NCBI GenBank assembly: GCA_022827325.1
Contig: JAJDTE010000143.1
Span: 49,346-113,345, forward strand
Reading direction: 5' to 3'
Length of the DNA: 64,000 nucleotides
Source: VYFG01 sp022827325
Lineage (GTDB): Bacteria > Pseudomonadota > Gammaproteobacteria > Arenicellales > Poriferihabitantaceae
Under the pieces are notes generated by a model that was not told where the DNA came from, made no database searches, and saw only the letters and a program-made list of their open reading frames with translations. The position numbers were made by a program, and so were the translations under genes. Below, one piece after another: positions 37,625 through 46,210 of the stretch. Positions within the stretch are counted from its first letter, which is position 1, and every line of letters begins with the position of its first letter.

Positions 37625-38308
37625 ATGGCGAAACAAATCAGCAGGCTGGAATCCATCCTCGAACGGGCGGCGGGGCATCATGGCGGGATGGAGGCCCTCC
37701 GGGAGAAACTGCCCACGGGCATTCTCGCCCCCGGGGCGCTTTCGCGGATTCCGGACCACCGGCACCTGGCGGGCATGACCCGGGCCGTTTTCAAGGCCGG
37801 GTTCGTCTGGCGGGTCATCGAGAACAAGTGGCCGGGCTTCGAGGAGGCGTTTCACCGTTTCGACGTGGACACCTGCGCATTTCTCGCGCCGGAGGACATC
37901 GAGGAACTGTGCGCGGACGAGCGCATCGTCCGCAACCGGCAGAAGATTCTCACGGTGCCGCGCAACGCCGCCATGATCCGGCAGGTGGCGGCGGAGCATG
38001 GATCCTTCGCCGCGTTCATTGCCGGCTGGCCGGATGACGATTACGTGGGACTGCTGGACTTCCTCCGGAAACACGGCGAGCGCCTTGGCGGCAACAGCGC
38101 GCAGTACTACCTTCGCGCCATGGGCAAGGACGGGTTCCTGGTCACGGGGGACGTGACCCGGGCCCTGATCGACGCCGGCGTGGTGGACGGCCCGCCCGGC
38201 GGGAAGACCGCTCTTCGGAAGGTGCAGGAGGCGTTCAATGCCTGGCGCGGGGAGTCGGGCATGAACCAGGCACAGATCAGCCGCGTACTGGCAATGTCCA
38301 TCGGCTGA
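37625..38308 (+). CDS. Tag-like HhH DNA glycosylase (second paralog)
   Basis: The 227-residue protein resembles 3-methyladenine DNA glycosylase I family members: VFKAGFVWRVIENKWPGFEEAF near residue 60, IVRNRQKILTVPRNA, and RALIDAGVV. It lacks the zinc-binding Cys/His residues of canonical Tag, which is present at 47877-48488, so this is a divergent paralog perhaps with another lesion preference. The ATG at 37625 was chosen; upstream in-frame sequence is antisense to pyk. Confidence 0.75.
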   Translation: MAKQISRLESILERAAGHHGGMEALREKLPTGILAPGALSRIPDHRHLAGMTRAVFKAGFVWRVIENKWPGFEEAFHRFDVDTCAFLAPEDIEELCADERIVRNRQKILTVPRNAAMIRQVAAEHGSFAAFIAGWPDDDYVGLLDFLRKHGERLGGNSAQYYLRAMGKDGFLVTGDVTRALIDAGVVDGPPGGKTALRKVQEAFNAWRGESGMNQAQISRVLAMSIG

Positions 38309-38477
38309 GCGGGGCCCGGGCGCCCCGGCCGGACCGGCATGGCCATCCGCGGGGCCACGCCCGGGACGGGGAAGCCAGGGGCCGGGAGGATCCGGGGACT
38401 GCGCAGGCTGGTCACGGCAGTGAACCATCGGTTATGGTTCCGGTCAATCCCGAGGGGAAAGCCACCACCCGTTCATC

Positions 38478-39560
38478 GTGTCCAGAGTCCGCCCGCTGTT
38501 CCTGCTGCTGTTCACCGCGGCCTGTTTCTATGTCTTCGCCTACCCGGCGTGGCGGCTGTCGGCCTGGGCCGGCGGAACGTGGACCCTGGGGTGGCCCGCG
38601 ATCCTCGGGATCTGGGCTGTGGGGTTCCTCGGCATGTGGATTTCCTTCCAGGGTCCAAGGCTCGTGCTGCGATACGTGGTGGTGCACTGGATGGGCATCA
38701 GTTTCGTGTTCGCCTCGGTCACGGTGGTTTATGAACTGCTGCGCCTGATCCTGCCGCTGTCCGACCGTGCGGCGGTTCCCTGGCTGCTCGCGGCCGGGGC
38801 GGTGCTGGCGCTCTTCGCCATGGCTGCCTCGCACCATGTCGCCATCCGGCGGTTCGAGATCCCATCGGACAAGCTCGACCGGCCGCTCCGGGTGGTGCAG
38901 ATCAGCGACATCCACATCGGCTCGCGCCAGGGCGGGTTCATGGCCCGCATTGTCGACCGGATCAATCGCCTCAAGCCGGACTACGTGGCCATCACCGGCG
39001 ACCTGATCGATTCCAGCGCGGTGGAAATCGACGCCCTCAGGCCGCTGGAGAAACTCACCGGCACCACCCTCTTCTCCGTGGGCAACCACGAGCGCTACGC
39101 CGACCTGCCCAAGGCGATTTCCATGCTGGAGGAACTGGACGTGATCCCGCTGCGCCAGCAAAGCTATCTTGCGGATGGCGTCCAGTTCATCGGCATCGAT
39201 GACGACGAGAGCCCGGACCAGGTTGCCCGGCACCTGCCCGATGTGGGGGTAAGGGACGATCATTTCAGCATTCTCCTGTACCACCGCCCGCTGGGCTGGG
39301 AATCCGCCATCGGGCACGGCGTGGACCTGATGCTGTCCGGCCATACCCACAACGGCCAGATCTTCCCGTTCAACCTGCTGGTGCGCCGGCGGTTCAACCG
39401 TATCCGGGGACTGTTCCGCCAGGGCGGCAGCCATCTCTACGTTTCCTGCGGCACCGGCACCTGGGGACCCCTGATGCGGCTTGGATCCCTGAACGAGATC
39501 AGCTGCTTCGACCTTCAGCCCCGGTCCCGGGACCCGCTCACGGCAGGGGAATCTCGCTGA
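38478..39560 (+). CDS. Membrane-anchored metallophosphoesterase
   Basis: The 360-residue protein has four membrane segments in the first 120 residues, then a calcineurin-like phosphoesterase domain with VQISDIHIG, AITGDLID, VGNHERYAD, LLYHRP and SGHTHNGQIFP. This matches the YaeI/YkuE-type family, members of which have been linked to lipid head groups such as UDP-diacylglucosamine. The end overlaps the convergent glutathione transferase gene by 23 bp. Confidence 0.88.
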   Translation: MSRVRPLFLLLFTAACFYVFAYPAWRLSAWAGGTWTLGWPAILGIWAVGFLGMWISFQGPRLVLRYVVVHWMGISFVFASVTVVYELLRLILPLSDRAAVPWLLAAGAVLALFAMAASHHVAIRRFEIPSDKLDRPLRVVQISDIHIGSRQGGFMARIVDRINRLKPDYVAITGDLIDSSAVEIDALRPLEKLTGTTLFSVGNHERYADLPKAISMLEELDVIPLRQQSYLADGVQFIGIDDDESPDQVARHLPDVGVRDDHFSILLYHRPLGWESAIGHGVDLMLSGHTHNGQIFPFNLLVRRRFNRIRGLFRQGGSHLYVSCGTGTWGPLMRLGSLNEISCFDLQPRSRDPLTAGESR

Positions 39561-40161
39561 CCTGTTTGGGGACGTGGTAGCCCTTCTGCACCGCGGGGCG
39601 GTCGGCGATGTCGAGATACCACCGTTTCACGTTCTCGAATTCGTCCATGTCGATGCCCTGCCATTCCCAGCGCGAGGCCCAGGGCCACAGCGCGATGTCG
39701 GCGATGGAGTAGTCCCCGGCCACGAACTCGCGGTCCTCGAGCCGCTCGTCCAGGACGGAATACAGCCGGTCCGCCTCCTCCTCGTAACGGTTGCGCGCGT
39801 AACTGCTTGCCTCCGGATTGAAATGGACGAAGTGGTGTGCCTGGCCGAGCATGGGGCCGAAGCCGCCCATCTGGAACATGAGCCATTCCAGGATTTCCCA
39901 GCGGTTTTCGGCGGGCATCAGCATGTCGGTCTTCTCGGCGAGGTAAATCAGGATGGCCCCCGACTCGAACAGGCTGCGGTCGGCTTCGTGGTCGACGATG
40001 GCCGGGATCTTGTTGTTCGGGCTGATGGCGAGGAACCCGGGATCGAACTGTTCGTCCGCGGTGATGTCCACCCCGTGGACGGTATAGGGAAGGCCCACTT
40101 CCTCCAGCATGATGGAAACCTTGCGGCCGTTGGGCGTGGTCCAGGTGTAGAGATCGATCAT
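39538..40161 (-). CDS. Glutathione-dependent disulfide-bond oxidoreductase (YfcG-like GST)
   Basis: The 207-residue protein has a thioredoxin-like N-domain with YTWTTPNGRKVSIMLEEVGLPY and SPNNKIPAIVDHEADRSLFESGAILIYLAEK, diagnostic for the Nu-class GSTs YfcG/YghU, and an all-helical C-domain. These use GSH to reduce disulfides or peroxides. The catalytic Thr/Asn pair in TPNG is present. Confidence 0.9.
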   Translation of the reverse strand: MIDLYTWTTPNGRKVSIMLEEVGLPYTVHGVDITADEQFDPGFLAISPNNKIPAIVDHEADRSLFESGAILIYLAEKTDMLMPAENRWEILEWLMFQMGGFGPMLGQAHHFVHFNPEASSYARNRYEEEADRLYSVLDERLEDREFVAGDYSIADIALWPWASRWEWQGIDMDEFENVKRWYLDIADRPAVQKGYHVPKQVSEIPLP

Positions 40162-40348
40162 TCGTCAGGATCCATTTGGTCGGGGGCCGCCAATACTAGC
40201 AGGACGACCGCAGCTCCGGGTACATGGCTCCGGGCCCCGGACGCCGGGTGCGGGCCATGCCCCGGGCATCGGACAGGCCGGTGTCCGGCAGGACAGGCGG
40301 ACAGGGAATGCGCGTCCCGGGTCGGGGAGGGGCCGGAATCGCTTGCGG

Positions 40349-40675
40349 TCAGTGGATCGTTTGCGCAGCCAGGTGATCCGGATTGATGAGCAGCGAAATC
40401 ACCTCGTTGCCGGTCAGGGTGATCAGTCCCATGTGCCGGTCGGTGCCGTCGCGGGAGTATTCGAACCGGTATGTCCGCGTGATGCAGGGCCGCTGCGGCA
40501 GGACGGACAGGCCGCGGAAGGCCACGGTGCCGTCCAGCAGCTGCAGCCCGTTCTGGCTGCAGCAGTCCCGCACCACCCGGTTCGCGGACTCGTGGTAGCC
40601 CCTGCCCCGAACCAGGAGGACCACCAGCGCCGCCAGGCCGAGTATCAGCCAGGGAATGGAGCCTGTCAGGGTCAT
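40349..40675 (-). CDS. DUF3301-family small membrane protein
   Basis: The 108-residue protein has one N-terminal membrane segment (IPWLILGLAALVVLLV), then RDCCSQNGLQLLDGTVAFRGLSV and YRFEYSRDGTDRHMGLITLTGNEVISLLINPDH, the layout of the gammaproteobacterial DUF3301 family. Function unknown. The ATG at 40675 is right before the membrane segment. Confidence 0.8.
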   Translation of the reverse strand: MTLTGSIPWLILGLAALVVLLVRGRGYHESANRVVRDCCSQNGLQLLDGTVAFRGLSVLPQRPCITRTYRFEYSRDGTDRHMGLITLTGNEVISLLINPDHLAAQTIH

Positions 40676-40785
40676 GGGTTTCGTGATCTCACCGGTTCGA
40701 CAATCATAACGGGTAATGGCCTTGCCCCGGGTTTGCTGATACATTTCCGAATCAGTCCGGGGTTGGCCGGTTCAGGATAAATTCT

Positions 40786-41442
40786 GTGGCCCATCGACAC
40801 AACCAGCGATTGCTTCGAATCATCCGGGTAAGCCTGCTCCTTCTCGTCCCGATGGCCACGTCCTGGTCGGCGGAGAAGGCGACCGGGGTATCCTTCGACG
40901 TCTGCCACGGGTTCGGCTGCAGCGTGCAGACGACCGTGCAGGTCAGCGCCGGGGAGTGGAGTTCCGTGGTCGCTCTTTTCGGCGCCGCGAACCCGAAGGA
41001 GGAGCGGGACCAGATCAAGCACGCCCTCGCCCGCATGGAATACCTGGCCGGCCTGTATTCGCCGATCAGCCGTGATGTCGCCGGAAACCTGCCGCTGTCA
41101 TCAAAAGGGACTAAGGAGGACCGGCTGGGGCAGCTGGACTGCGTGGACGAGGCCGTCAACGCCACCCGCTTCCTGGCGCTGTTCCAGCAGGCGGGCCTGC
41201 TCCGCTTCCACCGCGTACTGCGCGCCGCCTACCGCCGCACCCTGTTCAACCAGCATTGGGCGGCGCATGTCGAGGAGGTCCCGAGCGGGAGACGGTTTGT
41301 CTTCGACACGTGGTTCTACGACAATGGCCAGCCGCCCGTGCTCGTCTCCAGCGAACGGTGGCATGACCTGTCGCTCCGCGGGATCCGGGGGAACTCGGGG
41401 TCGGCGGGATGGTCCACAAACCAGGCCGGCGACAACCGGTGA
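40786..41442 (+). CDS. Secreted protein with transglutaminase/papain-like Cys-His-Asp pattern
   Basis: The 218-residue protein has a signal peptide (IIRVSLLLLVPMATSWSA, cleavage near residue 29) and two early cysteines (C40, C45) that could form a disulfide. The pattern GQLDC119VDEAVNATRFL, HWAAH161VEE and FVFD174TWF has the order and spacing of a transglutaminase-like triad, with Gln117 as possible oxyanion residue. It would be a periplasmic thiol hydrolase or cross-linker. I do not recognise the family. It starts a row of five co-directional genes; the next begins 46 bp later. Start codon GTG. Confidence 0.65.
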   Translation: MAHRHNQRLLRIIRVSLLLLVPMATSWSAEKATGVSFDVCHGFGCSVQTTVQVSAGEWSSVVALFGAANPKEERDQIKHALARMEYLAGLYSPISRDVAGNLPLSSKGTKEDRLGQLDCVDEAVNATRFLALFQQAGLLRFHRVLRAAYRRTLFNQHWAAHVEEVPSGRRFVFDTWFYDNGQPPVLVSSERWHDLSLRGIRGNSGSAGWSTNQAGDNR

Positions 41443-41488
41443 CTCCGAAAAATCACCCAGCCATTTCTGCAAAATCCCGAACCACCGC

Positions 41489-41980
41489 ATGAAAAAGCTC
41501 ATCATCCCTGTCATCAGCTGGCTCATTGTTGCCTGGACCTGCAAGGTGTTCCTGTTCTCCATCCCCTACAAGTTCACCAACCATCCGGACACCCAACACA
41601 TCTTCGGCACCATCGGCGGCTGGATGGGGGACGTGTTCGCCCGGGGGCTCGGCGATTTCTTCACCCGGTTCGGCCCCTATCTCGTCGGCAGCTTTGAAAT
41701 CCTCACATCGCTGGTCCTGCTGGCCCCGGTGCTGGTCTGGCTCCTGGGGCTGGCCGGCATCACCGACAGCACGGGCGTGCGCCGCAGGTTCCACATGTTC
41801 GGCGGCCTCATGGCCAGCGCGGTGATGGCGGGCGCGGTGTTTTTCCACCTGTTCACGCCCCTCGGGGTCGAGGTTCTGCACCAGGGCAAGTCCGACGGCG
41901 GCTCGCTGTTCTATGCCGCGGCGTCCATCCTGGTGCTGGGCATCGTGCTGTTCTTTCTCAACCGCGGGGTCCGGGACTGA
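41489..41980 (+). CDS. Small four-helix membrane protein
   Basis: The 163-residue protein has four hydrophobic segments (about 5-22, 62-88, 105-122, 140-157) and a FLFSIPYKFTNHPDTQHIFGTIGGWM loop in the first third, similar in arrangement to DoxX-like membrane proteins. Function unknown. It lies between the secreted protein and the first ATP-grasp gene, 63 bp from the latter, on the same strand. Confidence 0.7.
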   Translation: MKKLIIPVISWLIVAWTCKVFLFSIPYKFTNHPDTQHIFGTIGGWMGDVFARGLGDFFTRFGPYLVGSFEILTSLVLLAPVLVWLLGLAGITDSTGVRRRFHMFGGLMASAVMAGAVFFHLFTPLGVEVLHQGKSDGGSLFYAAASILVLGIVLFFLNRGVRD

Positions 41981-42043
41981 CCGGATTGTGCCAAAGACGC
42001 CGGGAGGGGCGGAGCCGGTCGCACGGGCGCCCGCGTTGTCGCG

Positions 42044-42886
42044 ATGAAGTTCTGGATCTCCGTCCTGATCGTCTCGTTGTACATGCTGCATTGCCTGCGC
42101 ATCGGCACGAAGCCCTGCAAGTACTTCCAGCTCAACGTCGACCGCTTTGATGCCGACAAGGGAATATTTTCCAAGATCGCCATCGACCGGAGCATCCCGG
42201 AAGAATGGCGGCTGGACCAGCGGTACGACGACGGGGCGTTCATGCCCGACCAATGGCCGGTTTTCCTGAAGCCGGAATGGGGCCAGAATGCGGCGGGGGT
42301 GCAATGCGCCCGCAACCCGGAGGAACTCCGTGGGATTCGCGGGCGGATCCGGCACAGCCGGATCCGCTACCTGGTGCAGGCGCCGGCGCCCGAACCCAGG
42401 GAATTCGAAGTGTTTTCCATCCGCCACCACGAAGCCCCGGAACGATATGCCGTACTGACGGTGACGGAGACCCTGAATGACGCGGAGGAGATCCCCATCA
42501 ACGGGGTGTTCAATCCCAACAGCCGCTACCGGGACCTCACGGACGATCTCGACGGCACACAGAAGGAGCGCCTGTGGGCGATGTCCAACCGTCTCGGGAC
42601 GCATGTCATCTGCCGGGCCTGCTACCGCGCCGAATCCCTGGCGGATCTCGTGGCCGGGCGGGTGCATGTGATCGAGGTCAACCTGTACCTGCCCATGCCG
42701 ATCAACCTGCTGGACAGAGGGCGGCCGGCGGCGGAAATCCTGGTCCTGGTGAACCGCTACATGCTGGCGCTGGCGCGTGCCACCAAGACCAGGGAAGGCT
42801 CGCGGCCGGAAAAGCCGGTGTTCACCAAGATCAACCTGTACAACCGGGAAAGCCCGCTGCTCAACTACTTTCGCGACCGCATATGA
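42044..42886 (+). CDS. ATP-grasp-like protein 1
   Basis: The 280-residue protein begins with a hydrophobic helix (ISVLIVSLYMLHCL) that may anchor it to the membrane. PVFLKPEWGQNAAGV with Lys76 and a Gly-rich loop, and VIE211VN213LYLP near residue 211, match the ATP- and Mg-binding elements of ATP-grasp ligases, related to D-Ala-D-Ala-ligase-type enzymes. ATP-grasp enzymes activate a carboxylate and join it to an amine or thiol. The stop overlaps the start of ATP-grasp protein 2 (ATGA), so they are probably made together. Product unknown. Confidence 0.7.
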   Translation: MKFWISVLIVSLYMLHCLRIGTKPCKYFQLNVDRFDADKGIFSKIAIDRSIPEEWRLDQRYDDGAFMPDQWPVFLKPEWGQNAAGVQCARNPEELRGIRGRIRHSRIRYLVQAPAPEPREFEVFSIRHHEAPERYAVLTVTETLNDAEEIPINGVFNPNSRYRDLTDDLDGTQKERLWAMSNRLGTHVICRACYRAESLADLVAGRVHVIEVNLYLPMPINLLDRGRPAAEILVLVNRYMLALARATKTREGSRPEKPVFTKINLYNRESPLLNYFRDRI

Positions 42887-43791
42887 AAAAGATCAAGGCC
42901 TGGATCTACGCATGGATCAGCGAGAAGTACATGCACGATTGCAGCAACTACAATACGCTGGCCGTGCGCAAGTCCTGCCGCTCCAAGGCGCTTGGCCGGG
43001 CGGTGTTCGCCGCCAACGGCCTGCCCCACGCCACGGGCCGCCGGTTCATCTGGCCCTGGGCTGCCCACGCCTTTGCCCGGGAGCACGGCTTCCCGGTGGT
43101 CATCAAGCCCAACGTGAGCGGTTACTCCCGCGGCAGCTACTTTCCCATCGACGGCTACGGTGAGCTGTGGCGGGCGGTCTTCCGCGCCAAGCGCTGGTGG
43201 CCCACCACCATGATCGAACAGTATCTCCAGGGCGCCAACTACCGCGTGCTGGCGACGGACGGGAAACTGGTCTCCGTGATCCGCCGCTACCCGCCCTTCG
43301 TCACCGGCAACGGGCGCGACCGCATCGGCACCCTGATCGATACGGAAAACCGGATCCGGGAGGAGATGGCGCTGTACCCGGTGATGCATCCCATCGGGAA
43401 GGGCCGGCAGGCGGTGTCGCACCTGAGGAAACAGGGACTGACCCTGGACTCGGTGCCCGCCGAGGGCGAGCATGTGGAAGTGTTCCACCGGGTCGCCCTG
43501 GCGCCCGGGGGCATAGTCGAGACCATCGACCGGGACACGATTCCGGCGGAGAACCGCGAACTGTTCTTCAGCGTGATTCGCGCATTCGGCGCCAACATCT
43601 TCGGGATCGACGTGATCTTCGAAAAGGGCATCGAGGTGCCCCATGCCGCGCAGCGGTGCATCCTGGTGGAGGTCAACTCCCGGCCCTACATCGAGATGCA
43701 TCACTTCCCACGGTACGGACCGAAGGAGGATTTTTCCGCAGACATCGCGGAACTTGATAAACTTGAGATTACCGACAGGGATATTTTCTGA
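42883..43791 (+). CDS. ATP-grasp ligase 2, cyanophycin/glutathione-synthetase-like
   Basis: The 302-residue protein has a complete ATP-grasp domain: VVIK75PNVSGYSRG, MIEQYLQGANYRVLATDGK, VTGNGRDRIGTLIDTENR, GLTLDSVPAEGEHVEV, GID243V and LVE263VN265SRPYIEMHHFP. This set is close to the ATP-grasp domain of cyanophycin synthetase and of bifunctional glutathione synthetases, suggesting ligation of amino-acid-like units. The N-terminal 50 residues are short, so it is a stand-alone domain. It overlaps both neighbours (ATGA, TGATG). Confidence 0.85.
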   Translation: MKKIKAWIYAWISEKYMHDCSNYNTLAVRKSCRSKALGRAVFAANGLPHATGRRFIWPWAAHAFAREHGFPVVIKPNVSGYSRGSYFPIDGYGELWRAVFRAKRWWPTTMIEQYLQGANYRVLATDGKLVSVIRRYPPFVTGNGRDRIGTLIDTENRIREEMALYPVMHPIGKGRQAVSHLRKQGLTLDSVPAEGEHVEVFHRVALAPGGIVETIDRDTIPAENRELFFSVIRAFGANIFGIDVIFEKGIEVPHAAQRCILVEVNSRPYIEMHHFPRYGPKEDFSADIAELDKLEITDRDIF

Positions 43792-45062
43792 TGCGCACGC
43801 TTCGCCGGACCTTCTACAAGTATCTGGGCCTGCATTCGCTGCTGATCGGTCTGTTTCCGTTCTTCATACCGGTCTTCCTCTGGAAGCAGGGGTTCGAGCT
43901 TGGCGAGATCTCCCTGTTCATCGGCGCCGCCGGGGCAGGGTTCTGTATCGGCCTTTACGCCTGGGACCGGATGCGCCGGGCCCTCAGCCTGATCAACCTG
44001 ATCCTGGTCTCGCTGCTGCTGGAGATCCTCCTCCTGTGGAACGGGCATGTTCTCGGCATGAGCTTCAACGTGCTGCTGCTCCTCGGCATCAGCTACGGCG
44101 TCTACAACTGTTTCTTCTGGACCACCCAGCGGGCGCTCTTCTTCGAGGGCATCGACACCAGCAATTCCGGCCGGCGCTACGGCAACCTCCAGATCTTCGT
44201 GGGGTTCCTGCTGCAGGTGGGCATCGTGGCAGGGGGCCTTCTGCTGGAGAAGGCGGGCTACGGCCAAGTGGTGCTGGTGAGCGCCGGACTGGCCCTTGCG
44301 GGCTTCCTGATGTTCTGCATCAACAATCCCGGGACCCCGGAGGCGATGACGTCGTTCCAGCCGGTTTCCGTGGGCGACATCTTCCGCTTCCGGGACGGGG
44401 ATGCCAGCAGGACGGTGTTCGTCGTCGACGGCCTCTACCTGTTCCTGGAGAGCTTCTTCTGGGTCATCACCCTGTTCCTGCTGGTCCACGAGAGTTTCGC
44501 GACCCTGGGACTGCTGGTGCTGTCGCTGGCGGTGGTCTTCGGTATTCTGTTCTACCTGCTCAAGAACACCATCGACCGGCTGGGCCGGCGGCGGATCTAC
44601 CGCTTCGCGGTCGCGCTCTACGCGCTGTCCTGGGGGCTTCGCGCACTGGTGGATGACGATCTCCCGCTGACGGTGCTGTACGTCGCGCTGGTGCTGATCA
44701 CCTTCTGCACGGCGTTCTTCCGCCTCGCGATGAACAAGCGCTTCTACGATCTTGCCAAGGAGACGCTGAACCACCGCTACCTCGTCCTCAAGAGCTACTA
44801 CTCACAGATCACCATAACCGTGGTGTTCACCGTCTTCGGGATTGCCGTTCTCGGAAAGCCCGACAGCGAGGCCCTGCTGGTGCCGGTCTACTGGGTTGCC
44901 GCGGCGGGATCGCTCGTTTTCCTGCTGTACGGGGCCGCGCGCTATGACCGCAGGGACGGGGTGGACGTGGAGGAAGGGCTGACCGCGAAGGCGCCGGACT
45001 ACTCCCGGTCAAGCCCCGGCAGGACGGTGTACCCGTCCAGGGCGGATTCAGACAGGGTGTAG
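43791..45062 (+). CDS. MFS-type transporter coupled to the ATP-grasp genes
   Basis: The 423-residue protein has 11-12 membrane segments and an MFS layout with NTIDRLGRRRIYRFAVALYAL between the halves. Its start overlaps the stop of ATP-grasp ligase 2 (TGATG), so it most likely exports the ligase product. The last 40 codons (from 44932) lie in the 138-bp repeat whose second copy is at 47572; that copy encodes a decayed version of the same C-terminus. The native C-terminus could therefore have been altered by recombination. Confidence 0.8.
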   Translation: MRTLRRTFYKYLGLHSLLIGLFPFFIPVFLWKQGFELGEISLFIGAAGAGFCIGLYAWDRMRRALSLINLILVSLLLEILLLWNGHVLGMSFNVLLLLGISYGVYNCFFWTTQRALFFEGIDTSNSGRRYGNLQIFVGFLLQVGIVAGGLLLEKAGYGQVVLVSAGLALAGFLMFCINNPGTPEAMTSFQPVSVGDIFRFRDGDASRTVFVVDGLYLFLESFFWVITLFLLVHESFATLGLLVLSLAVVFGILFYLLKNTIDRLGRRRIYRFAVALYALSWGLRALVDDDLPLTVLYVALVLITFCTAFFRLAMNKRFYDLAKETLNHRYLVLKSYYSQITITVVFTVFGIAVLGKPDSEALLVPVYWVAAAGSLVFLLYGAARYDRRDGVDVEEGLTAKAPDYSRSSPGRTVYPSRADSDRV

Positions 45063-45069
45063 GCCGAAT
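44932..45069 (+). repeat. Imperfect direct repeat, copy A
   Basis: This 138-bp segment aligns without gaps to 47572-47709 with 23 mismatches by my count (about 83% identity). The plus strand encodes the tail of the MFS gene. The minus strand encodes YTLSESALDGYTVLPGLDRE and a stop, a truncated relative of the C-terminus of the 78-residue protein at 47639-47875. A run of seven T follows at 45069-45075. Confidence 0.85.
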
Positions 45070-45180
45070 TTTTTTCCTTACTATGCGGACTTGCACCGCC
45101 AAGCCATTCTGCCACCACCACGTGTGACAGAACAGCACCAGCCAAGGCGCTTCGCATACACTGGTTGTTGAGAATTCCTT

Positions 45181-45897
45181 ATGTCAATTTATAAACTGCT
45201 TCCGCAACCTCAAGCGTATGGTTACGAAGTCGGGATACTCTTGTTGAATCTTGTCGAGACCCATATTCCAGGAGACACTGCACATGCGCGCACCTATGAC
45301 TATCCCGTGTTGTTCAAAGTAGTCGAAGCCGCGAAAATAGAAAAGGTATCGATTGGCGATCAGTCCATAGAATCCGATTTGGTTGCGGCGGCACAAGAAA
45401 TGGAGCGGATGGGGGCCAAGGCGATTTCCAGCAACTGCGGCTTTATGCTGCACTATCAAGATGCCGTCAGAAAGGCAGTAAATATTCCGGTATTTCTTTC
45501 CAGCTTACTTCAGTTGCCGTTGGCGGCGAAGACTATTCATCCTGATCAAACTATCGCCATTTTGACTGCGTGGAAGGAAAGATTGACACCCCAGGTGCTG
45601 AAACTGGCGGGACTGCCAGAGGGTTGCAAGGTTGCGATCAACAGCATCGAAACCAGTGTCGAGTTTCAGGGTATGGGGGAAAAAAACCTGGATCGAAAGG
45701 CATTTCTAAAACAACTCGAAACGGCCGGAGATAAACTGTTTTCAGAAAATGACGACATCGGAGCGCTGCTTCTGGAGTGTGCGGTTTTCACTCCTTATGC
45801 GGCAGATTTACAGCGTCGATTCAATGTGCCCACATACGACTTTATCTCACTCATTGATTTCGCTCGATATGTAACCTGTCGGAAAGATTACCAGTAA
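45181..45897 (+). CDS. Aspartate/glutamate racemase-like protein
   Basis: The 238-residue protein has the Asp/Glu/hydantoin racemase pattern of two cysteines in pseudo-symmetric positions: ISSNC86GF and LLLEC200AVFTPY, each expected to take a proton from one face of the substrate. It could racemise an amino acid or hydantoin, or act like an arylmalonate decarboxylase. Base composition is visibly more AT-rich than its neighbours. It is the first gene of the island flanked by 138-bp repeats and is followed by a broken ureohydrolase. No strong ribosome binding site is seen before the ATG. Confidence 0.75.
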   Translation: MSIYKLLPQPQAYGYEVGILLLNLVETHIPGDTAHARTYDYPVLFKVVEAAKIEKVSIGDQSIESDLVAAAQEMERMGAKAISSNCGFMLHYQDAVRKAVNIPVFLSSLLQLPLAAKTIHPDQTIAILTAWKERLTPQVLKLAGLPEGCKVAINSIETSVEFQGMGEKNLDRKAFLKQLETAGDKLFSENDDIGALLLECAVFTPYAADLQRRFNVPTYDFISLIDFARYVTCRKDYQ

Positions 45898-46210
45898 GTT
45901 CAGTCAGATATATGACACTGTGACTTACAACATTCATAATCAGGATTCCAGAGGAGCATAAAACCAGACACAGCGTTTCCCAATGCTGGGTTGTCACTGA
46001 ACGAGAGAGCCTTTCCTTCGTCTGTCAGACGCCTTTCCGGGCTTGGTTGCGGCAGACTGCTCTGCCTTTGGAGCCCCCGGGAGCCTCTTCTGCCAGATGC
46101 CCCACCCCTGGGGCGCACCGGTCGTGATGAGCCGTGTCGCAATGAAAACCATGGTCATGTATGCGGACAGCTCCCAAGCAGCAACAATTTCCCGGAGGAG
46201 AGAATCATTT
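45898..46210. other. Spacer inside the low-GC island
   Basis: This 313-bp spacer shows a GC-rich core at about 46040-46135 within AT-richer flanks. The frame of the next gene is open upstream to 46043, but that sequence does not look like a ureohydrolase N-terminus. GGAGGAG before the ATG at 46211 is a good ribosome binding site. Nothing else is recognised. Confidence 0.4.

Noticed and set aside
45080..45125. Structured tRNA-like or intron-like stretch after the MFS gene
   Set aside because: Could not be folded into a tRNA cloverleaf or matched to group II intron elements by eye.
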